A stretch of DNA of 64,000 nt from Altericroceibacterium indicum (lineage in GTDB: Bacteria > Pseudomonadota > Alphaproteobacteria > Sphingomonadales > Sphingomonadaceae): the NCBI RefSeq assembly GCF_009828105.1, contig NZ_WTYQ01000001.1:496001-560000 (forward strand). Direction: 5' to 3'. This document shows positions 20,999 through 31,584 of the stretch, piece by piece. The position numbers and the translations under genes are program-made. Each line of letters opens with the position of its first letter. Position 1 is the stretch's first letter. The notes under the pieces were generated by a model. That model did not search any database. It had not been told where the DNA came from and saw only the letters and a list, made by a program, of their open reading frames with translations.

Positions 20999-21385
20999 AT
21001 GGGTAATGGAACCTCTATTGGCCGCGTTCGTGGCCTTGGCTCAGCCAAGCAGGGCCCGCATCACTGGCTGCTCCAGCGCTTCACGGCCGTTGGCAACCTT
21101 CTGCTGCTCGGCTTCTTTGTTGTGTCTTTGCTGCTTTTGCCTGATCTGTCTTATGCCTCTGTGGTGGAATGGATCGCCCGGCCGGTCCCGGCCACGGCCA
21201 TGGCATTGCTGGTCATTTCGGTTTTCTGGCATGCTCGCCTCGGCCTTCAGGTCGTAATCGAAGATTATGTGCATGAAGCTGGCAATTATTTCGCTTTAAT
21301 CATCGCCCTTAACCTCGCCCTCTTCGGCGGCGCGGCTTTCGGTGTGTTCTCAATCATTCGCCTTGCTCTTGGAGGAGCCGCCTGA
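20999..21385 (+). CDS. sdhD: Succinate dehydrogenase membrane anchor SdhD
   Basis: 128-residue second anchor of complex II. Starts [19 protein letters not shown], the usual alphaproteobacterial SdhD opening, and has three hydrophobic helices with [16 protein letters not shown] in helix II-III, the haem-ligand and quinone side. The stop overlaps the sdhA ATG (TGATG). Confidence 0.93.
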   Translation: MGNGTSIGRVRGLGSAKQGPHHWLLQRFTAVGNLLLLGFFVVSLLLLPDLSYASVVEWIARPVPATAMALLVISVFWHARLGLQVVIEDYVHEAGNYFALIIALNLALFGGAAFGVFSIIRLALGGAA

Positions 21386-23205
21386 TGGCAACTTCCGCAA
21401 AAACCGAGTCTTCTTACAAGATTATTGACCATACCTATGATGTGGTGGTTGTGGGTGCTGGTGGTTCGGGCCTCCGCGCCACGATGGGCTCGGCTGAAGC
21501 TGGTCTGAAAACAGCCTGCATCACCAAGGTCTTCCCAACCCGTTCGCACACTGTTGCGGCACAGGGCGGCATTGCTGCCTCGCTTGGCAACAACACGCCT
21601 GATCACTGGTCCTGGCACATGTATGACACCGTGAAGGGGTCTGACTGGCTGGGCGATCAGGATGCCATTGAATATATGGTCCGCGAAGCGCCGCAAGCTG
21701 TGTATGAGCTCGAACATGCTGGCGTTCCCTTCAGCCGCAATGATGATGGCACGATCTATCAGCGCCCCTTCGGCGGCCATATGCAGAATATGGGTGAAGG
21801 CCCTCCCGTGCAGCGCACCTGCGCCGCGGCTGACCGCACCGGCCATGCCATGCTTCATGCGCTCTATCAGCAGAGCCTGAAATATGACGCGGACTTCTTC
21901 ATCGAATATTTCGCCATCGACCTCATCATGGAAGATGGCAAATGCCGTGGTGTGATCGCATGGTGCCTTGATGATGGTTCGATCCATCGCTTCCGGGCGC
22001 ATTCCGTGGTGTTGGCAACCGGCGGTTATGGCCGTGCCTATTTCACTGCGACCTCCGCTCACACCTGCACAGGTGATGGCGGCGGGATGGTTCTGCGTGC
22101 AGGCCTTGCGATGCAGGATATGGAATTTGTCCAGTTCCACCCGACAGGCATTTACGGTGCAGGCGTGCTCATCACTGAAGGTGCGCGCGGTGAAGGTGGC
22201 TATCTCACCAACTCCGAGGGTGAGCGCTTCATGGAACGCTATGCTCCTTCCGCGAAGGACCTTGCCAGCCGTGACGTTGTGTCACGCTCTATGGCTCTGG
22301 AAATTCGTGAAGGTCGCGGTGTTGGCCCGAATAAGGACCACATCTACCTGCATCTTGATCACATTGATCCAGAAGTGCTGGCTGATCGCCTTCCGGGTAT
22401 CACCGAAAGCGGCAAGATTTTCGCTGGTGTCGATCTGACCCGTCAACCGCTGCCAGTTGTGCCAACAGTGCATTACAACATGGGCGGTATCCCTTGTAAT
22501 TATCACGGCGAAGTCATCAATCCGACGGCTGAAGATCCAGAACATGTCGTTCCGGGCCTGTTCGCCGTGGGTGAAGCGGCTTGTGTGTCGGTCCATGGTG
22601 CAAACCGCCTTGGCTCCAACTCGCTGATCGATCTCGTGGTGTTTGGCCGTGCAACCGGCCACCGCCTGAAGGAATTGATCAAGCCAGGCACGGCGCATGA
22701 CGAACTGCCCGCAGACAGTGCCGATCTTGCGCTCAGCCGCCTTGACCATTTCCGCAATGCCAATGGCTCCACATCAACGGCTGAACTGCGTCTTGAAATG
22801 CAGCGGACCATGTCGGCCCATGCTGCTGTGTTCCGCACAGATGAACTGATGGTGGAAGGCAAGGAACAGCTTCACGCCACTTATGAGAAGATGAAAGACA
22901 TCAAGGTTTCTGACCGGTCGATGATCTGGAACTCTGATCTGGTGGAGACGCTGGAGCTGGACAATCTCATGGCTCAGGCGCAGGTGACGATGCATTCCGC
23001 GCAGAACCGCAAGGAAAGCCGCGGCGCCCACGCGCATGAAGACTTCCCTGATCGCAACGATGCCGAATGGATGAAGCACACCGCCGTGTGGTTCGAAGGC
23101 TGGGGCGGCAAGGACGGCAAGGTCACCATCGGCTATCGCCCGGTGCATGATTATACGCTCACCGATGATGCAAAATATATCGAGCCCAAGAAGCGCGTTT
23201 ACTAA
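21385..23205 (+). CDS. sdhA: Succinate dehydrogenase flavoprotein SdhA
   Basis: FAD subunit that oxidises succinate. The 606 residues show the dinucleotide site [12 protein letters not shown] near residue 20, the FAD-linking region [29 protein letters not shown], the catalytic [18 protein letters not shown] region with substrate-binding residues, and [18 protein letters not shown]. The end YRPVHDYTL is standard. It follows sdhD by overlap. The iron-sulfur subunit gene sdhB is not next to it: a terminator follows at once. Confidence 0.98.
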   Translation: MATSAKTESSYKIIDHTYDVVVVGAGGSGLRATMGSAEAGLKTACITKVFPTRSHTVAAQGGIAASLGNNTPDHWSWHMYDTVKGSDWLGDQDAIEYMVREAPQAVYELEHAGVPFSRNDDGTIYQRPFGGHMQNMGEGPPVQRTCAAADRTGHAMLHALYQQSLKYDADFFIEYFAIDLIMEDGKCRGVIAWCLDDGSIHRFRAHSVVLATGGYGRAYFTATSAHTCTGDGGGMVLRAGLAMQDMEFVQFHPTGIYGAGVLITEGARGEGGYLTNSEGERFMERYAPSAKDLASRDVVSRSMALEIREGRGVGPNKDHIYLHLDHIDPEVLADRLPGITESGKIFAGVDLTRQPLPVVPTVHYNMGGIPCNYHGEVINPTAEDPEHVVPGLFAVGEAACVSVHGANRLGSNSLIDLVVFGRATGHRLKELIKPGTAHDELPADSADLALSRLDHFRNANGSTSTAELRLEMQRTMSAHAAVFRTDELMVEGKEQLHATYEKMKDIKVSDRSMIWNSDLVETLELDNLMAQAQVTMHSAQNRKESRGAHAHEDFPDRNDAEWMKHTAVWFEGWGGKDGKVTIGYRPVHDYTLTDDAKYIEPKKRVY

Positions 23206-23229
23206 GCGCCCGCTTTCAAGCTCATTAAA

Positions 23230-23266
23230 AAAAAGGCCGCCTTGCATGGAGCAGGGCGGCCTTTTT
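23230..23266. terminator. Bidirectional terminator after sdhA
   Basis: AAAAAGGCCGCC at 23230-23241 pairs with GGCGGCCTTTTT at 23255-23266. A- and T-runs flank both sides, serving sdhA and the convergent cyclophilin gene. This closes the sdh unit before any sdhB. Confidence 0.92.
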
Positions 23267-23285
23267 ATTGGTTTGAATGATCGGT

Positions 23286-23942
23286 TTATGGGGCAGGGGC
23301 CGCGCTCGCTTTCACCCTGTGAACATCGATAATCTTGACCGGATCTGCCAGCATTTGCCCTTTCAGAAATCCTTCGCCCTTTTCAGGATCAGTGGGGGAT
23401 TCAAAAATCGCTTCCACCACATCCATTCCCTTCACCACATGGCCGAAGACCGCAAAGCCTGCTCTGGCCTCGTCATTGTCGGCATCCGGGTTGGCATCAA
23501 GCCCGGTCATATTGCCGAGCATGATCGAAAAATCGCCCGTCGCGGTGCCGGGGGCGAAGCGCGCCATGGAAATGGCACCCCTCGTGTGGCTGAGGCCGGT
23601 TTCGCTGGTTGGTTCGTGGGCGATGGGTTTCAAAATACGCTTCGGATCATTCTGCGTGCCGCCTTGCAGCAAGCCGTTGGGCTGATCTCCCCAATCGACC
23701 TTCATTGCCCGGTAGAACACCGTGCCATCAAACCGATTTTCATCCGCATAGCGCAGGAAATTGGCTGCCGTGATCGGCGCGCGTTCGGTTTCGATGGCAA
23801 GGGTAATGTCCCCGCGTGTGGTTTCCATGACCACCAATTGTGTGGCCGGTTCAGGGCTGGACGGTTCGGGTGGCGTCTGGGCGAAGGCTCCCGTGGCGAA
23901 AAAGCATAAGGGAGCGGCGATAAGGGCGATTTTGCGAAACAT
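23286..23942 (-). CDS. Cyclophilin-type peptidyl-prolyl isomerase, periplasmic
   Basis: Protein-folding helper that isomerises proline bonds. The 218 residues start with a signal peptide (ATGAFA-Q). The cyclophilin core is present: TTRGDITLAIE, APITAANFLRYAD, FDGTVFYRAMK, GGTQND, RGAISMAR, FSIMLGN, FAVFGHVVKGMDVV. Several usual aromatic active-site residues differ, as is common in bacterial periplasmic forms. Convergent with sdhA, divergent from the BlaI gene. Confidence 0.92.
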   Translation of the reverse strand: MFRKIALIAAPLCFFATGAFAQTPPEPSSPEPATQLVVMETTRGDITLAIETERAPITAANFLRYADENRFDGTVFYRAMKVDWGDQPNGLLQGGTQNDPKRILKPIAHEPTSETGLSHTRGAISMARFAPGTATGDFSIMLGNMTGLDANPDADNDEARAGFAVFGHVVKGMDVVEAIFESPTDPEKGEGFLKGQMLADPVKIIDVHRVKASAAPAP

Positions 23943-24008
23943 GAGGGGATGATGCCAAGGGAAATGTCGTCTGTCGATGGCGATATGCGCTCCGTAGTTG
24001 AGTTGTGT

Positions 24009-24044
24009 TTACAGGTGTAGTCGAATCGGTTACATCTGTAGTCG
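24009..24044. promoter_or_regulatory. Twin BlaI-type operators
   Basis: Two copies of TTACA-NN-TGTAGTCG, at 24009-24023 and 24030-24044. The inner TACA-NN-TGTA is the core palindrome of BlaI/MecI operators. Copies are 21 bp apart, two DNA turns, so dimers would sit on the same face. They lie just before the BlaI-type gene, pointing to autoregulation. Confidence 0.8.
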
Positions 24045-24061
24045 TCAACACGGAGCATGAT

Positions 24062-24451
24062 ATGAGCCATTCCGACACTTCAACGACCGAACGGATCAGC
24101 GACGCTGAATATGCCGTGATGGAAGCCTTGTGGGAGCGTGCGCCTCTGTCTGCCGCCGATGTTTGCAAAGCGGTGGGTGGTTCGCGTGACTGGAGCCTTG
24201 CGACAGTGAAGACGTTGCTGTCCCGGCTGGTCAGCAAACAGGCAGTGGCAACGCAGCCCGATGGCCGTCGCTTTCTTTACACCCCTCAGATTGCCCGCAA
24301 TGACTATGTCGGCACCGAAAGCCGCCGTCTGGTAGATCGGTTGTTCGGCGGACGTGCGGCGACGCTGGTAGCACATCTGGCCGAAGCCGAAGCGCTGAGC
24401 GATGATGATATTGATGAAATGGAACGCTTGCTGAAGGAGTTGCGGAAATGA
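24062..24451 (+). CDS. BlaI/MecI/CopY family transcriptional repressor
   Basis: 129-residue winged-helix repressor. From ATG 24062 the protein shows ISDAEYAVMEALWERAPLSAADVC, the SRDWSLATVKTLLSRLV recognition helix region and a C-terminal dimerisation helix. GGAG stands five bases upstream. The stop overlaps the next gene (ATGA). Twin TACA-NN-TGTA boxes upstream suggest it represses its own operon; the M56 peptidase would cleave it. The name does not prove a beta-lactam role. Confidence 0.92.
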   Translation: MSHSDTSTTERISDAEYAVMEALWERAPLSAADVCKAVGGSRDWSLATVKTLLSRLVSKQAVATQPDGRRFLYTPQIARNDYVGTESRRLVDRLFGGRAATLVAHLAEAEALSDDDIDEMERLLKELRK

Positions 24452-26145
24452 CCGCTCACCTGCTCGATTTTCTGCTCGACACATTCATCTATAGCGGCGT
24501 GCTGATCGCGCTGGTGCTGATATTGCGCCGCCCGGTCGCGCGGCATTTCGGTGCCTCTTATGCCTACGCTCTATGGTCCTTACCACTCTTGCGCTTTTTG
24601 ATGCCACCGATTGTGCTGCCGGCCAGTTTTGCACCGGCCGTTCAAGCAACCGATATCGCGATTACACCTGCGGCCAGCGCCACTTTTGATACCGGGCCGA
24701 CGGTAGAGCCGGTGATTACGGCGCAAGGCTGGCTGAGTGGTTGGTCTGCCAGTGACGCGCTTCTATCGCTTTGGCTGCTGGGTGCGCTGGGTTTCCTGGT
24801 GTGGCGCTGGGTCAGCTATCACCAGATGCGGGAGCAGCTTCTGGCCGATGCCCGCCCTGTGGGTGAAGCCGGCAAGGTTCGGCTGGTTGAAACCTCCGCT
24901 GTGCGCTCCCCTGTGGCTTTTGGGGTGCGCGATCAGGTGGTGGCTTTACCCGACCTGTTCATGGCACATCCTGACCGCCGTGCCCGAGATCTAGCCATTG
25001 CGCATGAGCTGGCACACCACCGCGGGCGTGACCTCTTGGCCAATATTATCGCTCAGCCTCTTCTGGCGCTTCATTGGTTCAACCCGCTGGCATGGCTCGG
25101 CTGGCGCGCTATGCGCCGCGATCAGGAAGCTGCCTGTGATGCAAGGGTTATGGCTGGCCGGAACCGGGAAGACCGCGCAGTTTATGCTCATGTCATTGCC
25201 GGATTTGCCAAGGGCGAGCACCTTGCATTGGCAGCACCGATGGCTTGCCCAGTACTAGGGGAAAAGTCGATCATCCATCGTTTGCGCAGCCTGACCATGG
25301 ACGAAATTTCAGAACGTCGCCGGTGGGTTGCGCGCGGGCTGATTGGCGCCGGTGCGCTGGCTATCCCGCTTACCGCCTCAATTTCCTATGCCGAGGCCCG
25401 GCATGACCATGCCAGTGCCGAAATCCCGGCAGCACCCACAGCGCCAGAAGCACCCGCAGCGCCTGAGATGTCAGACTTAGGCTCTGTCCCTGAAGCGCCA
25501 CCTGCGCCAGCAGATGTTGATGATATGCTTTCGGTTCCGCCAGCTCCTCCAGCGCCGGGCACCTATACTTACACTTACTCGCACAACATCGATCCGCAGG
25601 TGCTGAAAGATATCCGCGCGACCGCAGCCAAGAGCCGGAAAATTGCTAAGGCTGCACAGATCGCGCGGGCACGTGGCACATGGAGCGATGAAGACGAAGC
25701 CCGGTTTGAGCGGCAGATGGATCAGATGGAGCGGGAAATGGACGCTCAGTCTGATCGTATGGATGCAGAGGCGGACCGGGTTGAAGCGCAAAGCGATAGA
25801 ATGGCCGCACAGGCCGAAGCAGCGGCTGAACGTGCTGTTGCAATCAGTGAAAAAGCGCAGGCCAAGGCTGAACGCCAGCGCGCAGTGGCGATCGCACATG
25901 CTGCTTCAGCCAATGTTCGTGTGAACACCAAATGCTCCGGCAATGGCAAAGTGACCAGCACCAGCACCCGCAATGGCCAAGCGGTGATTTCGATCTGCCA
26001 GAGCGCAGCCAAATCTGCTGCTGTTCAGGGGCTTCGGGCAGCACGGCAGAGCATTTCCAGCAACGGCGCGATCCCCACTGCGCAACGCCGGGAAGCAGTC
26101 GCAGAAATTGATCAGCAAATTGCGGAAATGTCCCGCGAAAGCTGA
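24448..26145 (+). CDS. M56 family (BlaR1-like) membrane peptidase sensor
   Basis: Probable membrane zinc peptidase that inactivates the adjacent repressor. The 565 residues have several N-terminal membrane helices, the zinc motif HELAHH (His186, Glu187, His190) and DQEAACDARV, the third-ligand region. A last membrane helix near 295-320 leads to a periplasmic part unlike BlaR1: a proline/alanine-rich stretch (about 325-390), a strongly charged coiled coil with heptad-like RMDAEADRVEAQSDRM repeats (about 410-500), and an end with two cysteines. No penicillin-binding domain is seen, so the signal is unknown. Confidence 0.88.
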   Translation: MTAHLLDFLLDTFIYSGVLIALVLILRRPVARHFGASYAYALWSLPLLRFLMPPIVLPASFAPAVQATDIAITPAASATFDTGPTVEPVITAQGWLSGWSASDALLSLWLLGALGFLVWRWVSYHQMREQLLADARPVGEAGKVRLVETSAVRSPVAFGVRDQVVALPDLFMAHPDRRARDLAIAHELAHHRGRDLLANIIAQPLLALHWFNPLAWLGWRAMRRDQEAACDARVMAGRNREDRAVYAHVIAGFAKGEHLALAAPMACPVLGEKSIIHRLRSLTMDEISERRRWVARGLIGAGALAIPLTASISYAEARHDHASAEIPAAPTAPEAPAAPEMSDLGSVPEAPPAPADVDDMLSVPPAPPAPGTYTYTYSHNIDPQVLKDIRATAAKSRKIAKAAQIARARGTWSDEDEARFERQMDQMEREMDAQSDRMDAEADRVEAQSDRMAAQAEAAAERAVAISEKAQAKAERQRAVAIAHAASANVRVNTKCSGNGKVTSTSTRNGQAVISICQSAAKSAAVQGLRAARQSISSNGAIPTAQRREAVAEIDQQIAEMSRES

Positions 26146-26168
26146 GCTGCATTATTACATATTGGCAA

Positions 26169-26217
26169 AATGGAGAGGGCATCGAAACCGCAAGTCAGTT
26201 TCGATGCCCTTTCCATT
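26169..26217. terminator. Terminator between M56 and zinc peptidase genes
   Basis: AATGGA and AGGGCATCGAAAC (26169-26188) pair with GTTTCGATGCCCT and TCCATT (26198-26217), one mismatch, loop nine bases. A strong stem between converging genes. Confidence 0.82.
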
Positions 26218-26236
26218 GGAAAAACCTGCCGTTAAT

Positions 26237-27106
26237 TTAATTAAGGTCAGCGAATGTGTCGCATTGGTCCTCATCGCCGCTCTTCAGCCCTACGGTCAGC
26301 CAATGCATCCTTTGCTCACTGGTGCCATGGGTGAAACTTTCAGGGCTAACGCGCTGGCCAGCATTGCGCTGCAGTGTGTCATCACCGATAGCGCTGGCGG
26401 CCGTCAGGCCTTCCTCCATATCGCCTGGTTCAATGAGTTTGCGATTTTTTGCGGCCCAGACACCGGCATAACAATCGGCTTGTAGCTCCATTCTGACTTG
26501 AACGGCATTGGCCGCTTGTGGGTTTTGTTGTTGCAACTGGCGCACCTGCCTGTCCACGCCGGTGAGGTTCTGGACGTGATGACCATATTCATGCGCCACA
26601 ACATAATAGCGGGCAAAATCACCCCCAGCACCAAGCTGCTTATGAAGCTGGTCATAAAAGCTCGTGTCGAGATAAATTCCCTGATCTGCCGGGCAATAGA
26701 ATGGCCCCATGGCGCTGGAGGCTGCGCCACATCCAGACCTGACATTGCCATTGTAAAGCACCAGATCGGGCTGCTGAAAAGGAATATTGGCCTGCTGAAA
26801 CAGCGGTTTCCAGGTGTTGTTCAGGGAATCGAGCGCGTTGCAGCTTTCGAGCGAATAGGCATCGGAATTGCACAAGGCTTCCGCGCTTTGATCCTGTCCA
26901 ACCGTTTGTGTGGAAGGGCTGCTCTGTTGCATTGCATCCATCGTGCCCAGCATTTGTGCTGGATCGAGCCCGAAAACAGCAGCGCCGATCAAAACGATCA
27001 CCAGCCCGCCGCAGCCTAATTTTCCGCCGCCGCCGCCCGGAAAACCGCCGCCGCCGCCGCCGCCACGGACGCTGATATTGGACGGATTGAACCTCTTGAG
27101 ACGCAT
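26237..27106 (-). CDS. Neutral zinc metallopeptidase (YpfJ family)
   Basis: 289-residue membrane-anchored peptidase. Begins with RLKRFNPSNISVRGGGGGGG, a glycine-rich segment, and one membrane helix (about 30-50). The zinc motif is HEYGHH, followed by ELQADCYAGVWA with the likely third ligand, and ends with GDEDQCDTF. This matches the YpfJ/KPN_02809 family, of unknown function. The glycine run is encoded by GGC repeats, so nearby reading frames of poly-alanine are shadows. Convergent with the M56 gene. Confidence 0.9.
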   Translation of the reverse strand: MRLKRFNPSNISVRGGGGGGGFPGGGGGKLGCGGLVIVLIGAAVFGLDPAQMLGTMDAMQQSSPSTQTVGQDQSAEALCNSDAYSLESCNALDSLNNTWKPLFQQANIPFQQPDLVLYNGNVRSGCGAASSAMGPFYCPADQGIYLDTSFYDQLHKQLGAGGDFARYYVVAHEYGHHVQNLTGVDRQVRQLQQQNPQAANAVQVRMELQADCYAGVWAAKNRKLIEPGDMEEGLTAASAIGDDTLQRNAGQRVSPESFTHGTSEQRMHWLTVGLKSGDEDQCDTFADLN

Positions 27107-27219
27107 TTTGGAACTCCCCGTTCGTTCTGGCGCTTTTCAGACATGGCAGAACGCATATATCTATACCGATGGCCTGTTTGATATGCGATCTTTGCACAGG
27201 CTAATTTCAGGAGTCGATA

Positions 27220-27975
27220 ATGTTCCTCAGCGGAAAACGTGCCCTTGTTACCGGATCAACTTCAGGGATTGGGCTGGCAATAGCTCGATCGCTCGCAGCC
27301 GAAGGGGCGGAAGTTATCTTGAACGGTTTTGGCGATAAGGATGAAATCGCTGGGTTATGCAAGGCTCTTGATGCCACCCATGTCGGTGCTGATCTCACCA
27401 GTGCAAAGGGCGTGGAAGAACTGATGGAAGGCGCAGGGGACTGCGATATTATCGTCAACAATGCTGGAATGCAGCATGTTGCACCGGTAGAAGAATTTCC
27501 GGTTGATATGTGGGACAAGATTATCGCGCTGAACCTGTCGTCCGCATTTCACACCGCCCGGCTAGGCGTGCCCTATATGAAGAAGCAGGGATGGGGACGC
27601 ATCATCTCGACCGCCAGCGCCCATTCCTTGCGAGCATCGCCGTTCAAGTCTGCTTATGTTTCGGCCAAGCACGGGCTGGCAGGGCTGACCAAGACAATCG
27701 CTCTCGAAGTTGCGCAAAGCGGGGTTACCGTCAATTGCATTAGTCCGGGCTATGTCTGGACGCCGCTGGTTGAAAACCAGATCCCGGATACGATGAAAAG
27801 CCGCAAAATGAGTCGCGAAGAAGTGATGAATGACATTCTTTTGGCCAAGCAGCCGACCAAGCGCTTCGTCCAGCCAGAGGAAATCGGAGCGTTGGCAGTG
27901 TTTCTTTGCCGCGATGAAGCCGCCAATATCACTGGTTCCAACTACTCAATCGACGGTGGATGGACGGCGGAATAA
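27220..27975 (+). CDS. bdhA: 3-hydroxybutyrate dehydrogenase
   Basis: Interconverts 3-hydroxybutyrate and acetoacetate with NAD+; works in polyhydroxybutyrate use. The 251-residue SDR has TGSTSGIG, NNAGMQHVAPVEEFP and SAHSLRASPFKSAYVSAKHG, all very close to known hydroxybutyrate dehydrogenases, and the catalytic YVSAK. The start ATG at 27220 has CAGGAGTCG upstream. It stands alone. The specific SDR assignment rests on the AGMQHVAPVEEFP pattern. Confidence 0.9.
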   Translation: MFLSGKRALVTGSTSGIGLAIARSLAAEGAEVILNGFGDKDEIAGLCKALDATHVGADLTSAKGVEELMEGAGDCDIIVNNAGMQHVAPVEEFPVDMWDKIIALNLSSAFHTARLGVPYMKKQGWGRIISTASAHSLRASPFKSAYVSAKHGLAGLTKTIALEVAQSGVTVNCISPGYVWTPLVENQIPDTMKSRKMSREEVMNDILLAKQPTKRFVQPEEIGALAVFLCRDEAANITGSNYSIDGGWTAE

Positions 27976-28019
27976 CAATATTGCGCAAAAGGCCTGGTAT
28001 TTATTCGCCAGCCCACTAG

Positions 28020-29542
<1,523 letters not shown>

Positions 29543-29543
<1 letters not shown>

Positions 29544-29788
29544 TGGTAGAATTCCTTCCCTATCTCCTGATCCTTGTGGGCTGGCAAACAGCCGACCCAC
29601 AAGGCTCCATGGATATCCAGCAAAGCTTTGTGGCGAGCGAGGATATCTGCGAAGAGAAAGGGAAGGCATTTATGGACCGTCAGTCACAGGAAGCCTCCGA
29701 CAAATATAGACTGGAGGCCTATCGCTATTTCTGCGTTCAGGCGCCGCGACCGGAAGAATATCAAGAATTGTTTGAGCAGCTCAAGTGA
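29543..29788 (+). CDS. Small hypothetical protein, 81 residues
   Basis: Not recognised. Starts by one-base overlap with the guaB stop (TGATG) and ends overlapping the rsmB start (GTGA), so translational coupling supports that it is real. The N-terminus (VEFLPYLLILVGW) is hydrophobic and could be a short membrane anchor or signal; the rest is polar with two cysteines and YRLEAYRYFC. No ribosome binding site is seen, which fits coupling. Confidence 0.65.
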
Positions 29789-30963
29789 CACCAGCAGCCC
29801 GGCTTCAAACTGCGATTGAATTGCTGGATGATATTATCGCAGCCGCCCGCAACAAAGGCGCACCTGCTGATCGTATTCTGGCAGAGTGGTTCAAGTCACA
29901 CCGCTTTGCCGGATCAAAGGATCGCCGCGCCATCCGTGAACTGGTTTATGGTGCTATCCGTGCCTGTGGACCTATCCCTGAAAACGGCCGTGCTGCAGCG
30001 CTTCGCTTGGCGGATGCTGATCCGGTGCTGATGTCCTTGTTTGATGGCTCCAATTATGGCCCAGCGGCGCTTGAGGACGGCGAAGAGCCAGCACGGGGCG
30101 GTGTAGCTCCTCAATGGCTGGAAGATCGCCTTGAAGCCTCCGGTGTCGCAGGTGAGGAAGCTACGGCCTTGTTGGACCGTGCAGCACTTGATCTGAGGAT
30201 CAACGCCCTCAAAACAACGCGTGATTCGATTGATTTGCCATTCGACACAGAAGCTCTCTCTGCTCCTCACGGTGTGCGGGTTGCATCGGGCACACAGGTT
30301 GAACAGACGCAGGCCTTTCGGGAAGGTCTGGTCGAAATTCAGGATGGCGGAAGCCAGCTAGCCTGTGAAGCAGTTGCCGCAATGCCAGGTGAGACGATTA
30401 TCGATCTTTGTGCAGGGGCAGGGGGCAAAACCCTCTCTCTGGCTGCTGCGATAGGCAATAAAGGCCGTTTGATCGCTGCCGATACCGATCGTTCACGTCT
30501 ATCGCGTCTGGCCCCCCGTGCAGAACGGGCAGGGGCGCTGATTGGTGAAACGGTACTGCTTAATCCAGGGCGTGAGCTGGAGGCGCTGGCAGAATTTTGC
30601 GGGCAAGCTGATGCGGTGCTGGTTGATGCGCCCTGTTCGGGCACCGGTACATGGCGGCGCAACCCTGAAGCGCGCTGGCGTTTGGATGAAGGGCAATTGG
30701 CCCGTTATGTCGAAACGCAGTCTTACCTGCTAGACATTGCAACCAAATTGGTGCGCCCCGGTGGCCGGCTGATTTACGTCACATGCTCCTTGCTCGATGA
30801 AGAGGGTGCCCATCAAGTCGATGCTTTTCTATCCCGCCATGAAGGGTGGGAAGGAGAGCCATTGTCACTGCTCGCAGGTCGTGCGAGAAAAGGTGGATGG
30901 CGGCTTTCACCATTTCACGATGGCACAGACGGATTTTTCATCGCGCGCCTAGGAAAGAGATGA
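29785..30963 (+). CDS. RsmB/NOP family rRNA cytosine methyltransferase
   Basis: SAM-dependent RNA m5C methyltransferase. The 392 residues have a RsmB-type N-terminal helical domain, motif I IDLCAGAGGKTLSLAA, DAPCSGTGTWRRNPEARW with one catalytic cysteine and YVTCSLL with the second. The GTG start at 29785 overlaps the previous stop. Target base could be 16S or another RNA; rsmB is a plausible name but paralogues are common. Confidence 0.9.
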   Translation: MTPAARLQTAIELLDDIIAAARNKGAPADRILAEWFKSHRFAGSKDRRAIRELVYGAIRACGPIPENGRAAALRLADADPVLMSLFDGSNYGPAALEDGEEPARGGVAPQWLEDRLEASGVAGEEATALLDRAALDLRINALKTTRDSIDLPFDTEALSAPHGVRVASGTQVEQTQAFREGLVEIQDGGSQLACEAVAAMPGETIIDLCAGAGGKTLSLAAAIGNKGRLIAADTDRSRLSRLAPRAERAGALIGETVLLNPGRELEALAEFCGQADAVLVDAPCSGTGTWRRNPEARWRLDEGQLARYVETQSYLLDIATKLVRPGGRLIYVTCSLLDEEGAHQVDAFLSRHEGWEGEPLSLLAGRARKGGWRLSPFHDGTDGFFIARLGKR

Positions 30964-31027
30964 TAGTCTGAGCGTTACGATGGCAGTTCAAAATCATAAA
31001 CCGCTGCCCGCCCTTAAGGAGATCGTG

Positions 31028-31531
31028 ATGCGTTATACCCCCGCTGCTGCTGCCCTTTCACTGCTTTTTGCGGTGACGGCTAGCGTGGGATATGCTGGTG
31101 ACCGGGAACCGGACCCTCGTGCAGCCCAGCTTTTGAGCCAAGGCCAGACCCTTCTCGATCATGGTGAGATTGAAAAGGCTATCGATTCCTTCGAGGCCGC
31201 GCTGGCAGTCGATCCTGCCTATACAAAGGTCTATATTGAGCTGGGGGATGCAGCGCGCAAACAGGATTTGCAAGGCAAGGCAATCCATTATTACCGGGCA
31301 GCAATGGCCCGCGCACCGGGTGATCTTGCTGCAATTGCCGGTGAAGGCGAAGCTCTGGTGGAGAAGGGTGCGGTTGAAAAAGCCAAGCGCAATCTCGCCC
31401 AGCTGGAATCGATGTGCGGCACGGGATGTGCGCAAACCGAACAGCTCGCTGCCGCGATTGAACGTGGTCCAAAGCCCTCTGTCATGACAGCCGAAGCTGT
31501 CGATCCTGATAGCGATGTTGTGAAAAACTAG
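31028..31531 (+). CDS. Exported TPR repeat protein
   Basis: 167 residues from ATG 31028, with GGAG six bases upstream. Starts with a signal peptide (TASVGYA-G). Two to three tetratricopeptide repeats follow, for example LDHGEIEKAIDSFEAALAVDPAYTKVYIELG and GKAIHYYRAAMARAPGDLAA, then a loop with two cysteines (CGTGC). A periplasmic protein-protein interaction role is likely; partner unknown. Follows the methyltransferase by 64 bp. Confidence 0.85.
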   Translation: MRYTPAAAALSLLFAVTASVGYAGDREPDPRAAQLLSQGQTLLDHGEIEKAIDSFEAALAVDPAYTKVYIELGDAARKQDLQGKAIHYYRAAMARAPGDLAAIAGEGEALVEKGAVEKAKRNLAQLESMCGTGCAQTEQLAAAIERGPKPSVMTAEAVDPDSDVVKN

Positions 31532-31542
31532 AACATCACTTC

Positions 31543-31576
31543 AAGGCAGGGATGCGATATTTGTATTCCCTGCCTT
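31543..31576. terminator. Hairpin between TPR gene and rppH
   Basis: AAGGCAGGGA at 31543-31552 pairs perfectly with TCCCTGCCTT at 31567-31576, loop 14. Placed between converging genes; the stem is flanked by A and T, so a bidirectional terminator is likely. Confidence 0.72.
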
Positions 31577-31584
31577 CGAATGGT

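Noticed and set aside
18852-26145. Beta-lactamase and BlaI/M56 pair as one resistance unit
   Set aside because: About 4 kb and the sdh operon separate them, and no BlaI-like box is near the lactamase.
27020-27065. GCC repeats as a microsatellite
   Set aside because: They encode the glycine run of the zinc peptidase on the minus strand.
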